Assembly: GCF_011758805.1 (NCBI RefSeq)
Contig: NZ_JAANOW010000003.1
Coordinates: forward strand, 124,001 to 188,000
Source: Mycolicibacterium fluoranthenivorans
Lineage (GTDB): Bacteria > Actinomycetota > Actinomycetes > Mycobacteriales > Mycobacteriaceae
DNA length: 64,000 bases
Direction of reading: 5' to 3'
Shown: positions 61,109 to 64,000 of the stretch, piece by piece
How the letters are laid out: every line of letters starts with the position of its first letter
Numbering within the stretch: position 1 is the stretch's first letter
Translations under genes and position numbers: made by a program
Notes under the pieces: model-generated
Database searches by the model: none
Seen by the model: only the letters and a program-made list of their open reading frames with translations
What the model was told of the DNA's origin: nothing

Positions 61109-62896
61109 TCACTCGACCGTCACGGATTTGGCGAGATTCCGCGGTTTGTCCACGTCGCGCCCCAGGGCCAGCGCCATCGTGCGGGCCAGTATCTGCAGCG
61201 GTACCGTCGCCGCGATCGGGCCCCACGGCGCGGCGGGATCATCGACGACCGGTATGGCGCCACCAGCGCACCCGACCGTGATGACATGACCACCGCGGGC
61301 TCGAACCTCCGCGACGTTACCGGCGAGCTTCGGGTCGCCGTTGTCGATGACGATCACGGGCGTGCCCACACCGACCAGAGCGAGCGGTCCGTGCTTGAGT
61401 TCTCCGGCCGGATAGTGCTCGGCCCACCTGTAGGTGAGTTCCTTGAGTTTGAGCGCACCTTCGGCCGCGTACGGCAGCCCCAGTCCCCGTCCGATGAAGA
61501 TGAATCCGGCCTCGGCTGCGAATTGGTCGACGAGCGGCGGGATGACGCATTTGGCGACGGCACTCGCGGCGGCCAGCTGGTCCGGCACACGACGGAGATC
61601 GTCGACGAGTGCCGCGGCCGACCGGGCCGAGACCCGATTCATCCCTACCAGAGCCGAGATCATCAGCGCCGCAGCGGAGATGACCTGGCAGATGAAAGTC
61701 TTGGTGGCGGCCACACCGATCTCGGGCCCGGCTGAGCTTCCGACGACGGCGTCCGCCAACCGGGCCAGCGTGGACTGCGGGTTGTTGGTGAGTGCGAGCA
61801 CGGGCGAGATACCGACCGCGCCGGTCTGCACGCCCCGCAACACATCAGCCGTCTCACCGGACTGACTCATGGCTACAACCAGCTGCGCTGTATCCGGGAC
61901 TTCTTGTGCCGCTTCGCTTCCGCTGACCGTGGTCGTGGGAACCCCGCCGAGCCGGCGTGCCAGGTTGGCGAGCACATTCCCGGCATTCAGGGACGTCCCG
62001 CAACCGATCACCCGCAGCCGCTCGAACGGTGGCAGGTTCAGCTGCTCCCAGAGCGCACCGTTGGCGATGCCGTCCGCAAGTTCGTCGAGCACCCGGGCTG
62101 CCGCCTCGGGTTGTTCGTCGATCTCCTTGGCCATGTAGTCCGTGTAACCGTTCAACTCGACATCCCGGCCGCGCCATGGGCAGCGGGTGAGTGCGGGCGG
62201 CGGTATGACGATCCCACCGCGACGCCAACTGTCAGGGCGTGCGAGTTCGACGATATCGCCGTCACCGAGCACCCGGTATTCGTCGACCCAATCCGCGATC
62301 GCCGCAATATCGCTCGCGGCGAAGTCACCTTCTGCCGTGTGTCCGACCACCAGTGGGGAACCCTTGGCGGCGACGATGATTCGGCCGCTGCCCTGCTCCA
62401 ACACCGCAAGCGCCCATGAGCCGTGCACGCGGGCCAGCGCGTTCTGCAGCGCCCGGACCAGATCAGTGCCGCGCCGCCGCTCGTCCTCGATCAGATGGCA
62501 CAGAACTTCGCTGTCCACCGTGGTGACGAAAGTGTGTCCGGCACGATCCAGTTCAGCACGCAGGCTGGCCGCGTTCTCCACGATCCCGTTGTGCACCAAG
62601 CTGATCTGTCCGGCGCAGTCGACATGTGGGTGGGCATTGCCTTCGGTCACCGCGCCATGGGTCGCCCACCGCGTATGGCCGATCCCGGCCCCGTCGAACC
62701 GGGGGCCCGCCCAATCGTCGAGCAGAGCTTCCAGGGCTCCGATGCGGCCGGTCGTTCGAAGTCGGGCGATATCGCCGCCGGTCGTCCGCAGCGCCATGCC
62801 GACCGAGTCGTATCCGCGGTACTCGAGCCGGCGCAGCCCCACCCGAAGATATTCGACGGCAGAGCCTTCCGTCCGGCATGCGATGATGCCGCACAT
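61109..62896 (-). CDS. glmS: glutamine-fructose-6-phosphate aminotransferase, locus-dedicated copy
   Basis: A 595-residue GlmS. Cys2 of MCGIIACRTEG is the glutaminase nucleophile, which fixes the start at ATG 62896. Two SIS domains follow, with GCGTSLNAGNVLANLA and MSQSGETADVLRGV, and the C-terminal DKPRNLAKSVTVE. It makes glucosamine-6-phosphate, the precursor of UDP-GlcNAc. As glmS is essential and usually located near glmM or other housekeeping genes, this copy is probably an extra one that boosts amino-sugar supply for the polymer. It heads the operon behind promoter copy B. Confidence 0.92.
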   Translation of the reverse strand: MCGIIACRTEGSAVEYLRVGLRRLEYRGYDSVGMALRTTGGDIARLRTTGRIGALEALLDDWAGPRFDGAGIGHTRWATHGAVTEGNAHPHVDCAGQISLVHNGIVENAASLRAELDRAGHTFVTTVDSEVLCHLIEDERRRGTDLVRALQNALARVHGSWALAVLEQGSGRIIVAAKGSPLVVGHTAEGDFAASDIAAIADWVDEYRVLGDGDIVELARPDSWRRGGIVIPPPALTRCPWRGRDVELNGYTDYMAKEIDEQPEAAARVLDELADGIANGALWEQLNLPPFERLRVIGCGTSLNAGNVLANLARRLGGVPTTTVSGSEAAQEVPDTAQLVVAMSQSGETADVLRGVQTGAVGISPVLALTNNPQSTLARLADAVVGSSAGPEIGVAATKTFICQVISAAALMISALVGMNRVSARSAAALVDDLRRVPDQLAAASAVAKCVIPPLVDQFAAEAGFIFIGRGLGLPYAAEGALKLKELTYRWAEHYPAGELKHGPLALVGVGTPVIVIDNGDPKLAGNVAEVRARGGHVITVGCAGGAIPVVDDPAAPWGPIAATVPLQILARTMALALGRDVDKPRNLAKSVTVE

Positions 62897-62983
62897 CATC
62901 GGGCCCCGCGATCGGATTCTGCGCACCTCTGATCGAGTGCCACCAGCGACCATTCGGCGGCCTCCTGAGTTAATCCCCCAAAC

Positions 62984-63066
62984 ACCACTTCACTATCGGG
63001 TGCCGAAAGGCGTTGGTACATGGACCATCAGAGCGAATTCCAGATTGAATCGGGGACTAGATCCCG
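62984..63066 (-). promoter_or_regulatory. shared promoter/operator element, copy B
   Basis: Copy B has a constant offset of 8043 bases to copy A at 54941-55023. ACTATCGGGT is at 62992-63001 and GGTACATGGACC, a 12-bp dyad with one mismatch, at 63015-63026. TTGAATC is at 63045-63051. Most of it is intergenic; the last ten bases overlap the LuxR 3' end. The inferred transcript start is about 90 bases before glmS ATG 62896, close to the spacing seen for copy A. Confidence 0.7.
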
Positions 63067-63962
63067 GATTGGTACCCGGGGGGATCCTCGGGCTGCAGGA
63101 GGGTGCGGGCGACCACCGCGGCCTGCGCCCGGGTACTCACGCCGAGCTTGGTCAACAAGCTGTGCACGTGATTTTTGACGGTGTGGATGGCAATGCAGAG
63201 TTCTTCGGCAATCTGCCGATTCGCAAGACCCAGTTCCAGCATCCGCAAGATCTGGATCTCGCGAGCGGTCAGGACTAGTTCCTTGGAGGCCGGCGGTCGC
63301 TGCGAGGCCAGTGCTGACAGCCGACGGAGGAGGATGGCCGAGACCCTCGGCGAACAAAGCGATTCTCCCGCAGCAACTTTGCGGATCAAATCGATGAGAT
63401 CGTCGAGCGATTCGGTTCGGAGGTGATAGCCGGCCACACCCGCCTCGGCGCAGGCGACGATCTCCGATTCGTCATCCTCCGAGACCCCCAGCACCACCAC
63501 GCGCAGATGCGGACCCAAGGCCAGCGCATGACGCAACAGCGTCGCGCTGTCTCGCGACGCCATGTTCAGCAGAATCACCCGCGGCAGTGTCGAGTCGAAT
63601 GCGGCGACCAGCGACGGCAGATCCCAGGCCACTCCCGGCGCCACCGCACCATGTGCGGCAAGGACGCCGTACAGATAGTCGCGGTACAGGGTGCAGTCAT
63701 CAACGATCAACACCCGCACGTCATGAAGCAACGTCAGCCCGTCGGCCAGCTCCTGGCGGGTCTCTGCCCACCGGCCGTTCGGCGCCAGATCCCACCCGAG
63801 CGGTTCGTCACGACGGACCGGAAATGATCTCGGGTTAGCTGATCGACGGCCGTTTCCCGACGAATGACCTCGCGACGCCTCGGCGAGATCGTCAGTGGCG
63901 TCGCCTGGTGCAATCGCTACGTGTGGTGCCTTAACGGTCAGATCACCAGTGCTTGAGTCCAT
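63057..63962 (-). CDS. NarL/LuxR-family regulator with non-canonical receiver
   Basis: A 301-residue regulator with an unusual N-terminal extension of about 80 residues, a receiver domain (about 82-200) and a LuxR HTH (about 230-290; LTAREIQILRMLELGLANRQ). The receiver keeps the acidic pair (VLIVDDCTLY), but the phospho-acceptor position reads ILLNMASRD, with Asn (AAC) for Asp. The conserved Lys is replaced by Arg (GYHLRTES). Classical phosphorylation is thus unlikely. It lies immediately upstream of glmS on the same strand and beside promoter copy B, so it is the leading candidate regulator of both exopolysaccharide operons. Its own promoter is at or beyond the window edge. Confidence 0.88.
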   Translation of the reverse strand: MDSSTGDLTVKAPHVAIAPGDATDDLAEASRGHSSGNGRRSANPRSFPVRRDEPLGWDLAPNGRWAETRQELADGLTLLHDVRVLIVDDCTLYRDYLYGVLAAHGAVAPGVAWDLPSLVAAFDSTLPRVILLNMASRDSATLLRHALALGPHLRVVVLGVSEDDESEIVACAEAGVAGYHLRTESLDDLIDLIRKVAAGESLCSPRVSAILLRRLSALASQRPPASKELVLTAREIQILRMLELGLANRQIAEELCIAIHTVKNHVHSLLTKLGVSTRAQAAVVARTLLQPEDPPGYQSGI

Positions 63963-64000
63963 TTCACTGGCTCGACTTGTCGGGCGCCGGATAGGACATC

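Noticed and set aside
1..64000. Insertion sequences, tRNA, rRNA or CRISPR repeats
   Set aside because: No transposase motif, regular short repeats or tRNA-like cloverleaf was noticed on reading. A tRNA/CRISPR scan could not be run.

Overview
The window looks like the chromosome of a mycobacterium, most likely a fast-growing Mycolicibacterium-type species. The DNA is GC-rich. Gene order from 1 to 22.4 kb follows the Mycobacterium tuberculosis sterol-catabolism segment Rv3521-Rv3538. Three sites match the KstR operator form TnnAACnnGTTnnA. Mycobacterial families such as a hemophore-type protein, a PknH-ectodomain lipoprotein and ESX/PPE-like proteins are present. No rRNA, tRNA, CRISPR array or insertion sequence was recognised.

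Region 1 (1-22.4 kb) is sterol catabolism with unrelated insertions. It holds a DUF35/OB-fold protein, the thiolases ltp4 and ltp3, kshA, an operon of sulfotransferase-like, SDR and DUF1214 proteins, the ring-degradation genes hsaE-hsaG-hsaF, kstD and a MaoC hydratase. Between the DUF1214 gene and hsaF lies an unrelated block: IclR regulator, hemophore-type protein, GNAT, RecQ-like helicase with a phosphoribosyltransferase-like tail, and a two-gene permease operon. From 22.4 to 24.2 kb a pair of type VII secretion-like proteins sits where M. tuberculosis has PPE63.

Region 2 (24.8-64 kb) is a roughly 39 kb exopolysaccharide locus. A plus-strand operon (24.9-31.1 kb) encodes a Wzz-like copolymerase with a degenerate ATPase, a Wzy-type polymerase/ligase, a polytopic membrane protein and an AsnB-type amidotransferase. 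A minus-strand set (34.9-31.1 kb) encodes an unknown anchored protein, a secreted polysaccharide lyase, a DUF218 protein and a GT2 glycosyltransferase. A long tightly packed minus-strand operon (54.9-35.2 kb) encodes the initiating phosphoglycosyltransferase, two epimerase-like proteins, five GT4 glycosyltransferases, a heparinase II/III-like lyase, an AlgD-like GDP-mannose dehydrogenase, a polysaccharide deacetylase and a Wzx flippase. It also carries an ACP / PLP-decarboxylase / AMP-ligase / GNAT module. A last minus-strand operon (62.9-55.5 kb) encodes GlmS, a stand-alone adenylation enzyme, a peptidyl carrier protein, a flavin amine oxidase, a lysine 2,3-aminomutase, a second paralogous GNAT and a 50-residue membrane peptide. 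A LuxR-type regulator with a non-canonical receiver lies upstream.

Taken together, Region 2 appears to build a uronic-acid and amino-sugar polymer. Two carrier-protein-tethered amino acids, one of them probably beta-lysine, would be added to it by two paralogous acyltransferases. The two long minus-strand operons start behind the same ~80 bp promoter element, aligned without gaps, which argues that they form one regulated system. This aminoacylated exopolysaccharide locus is my candidate for an undescribed system. The chemistry is inferred from gene families and has not been demonstrated.
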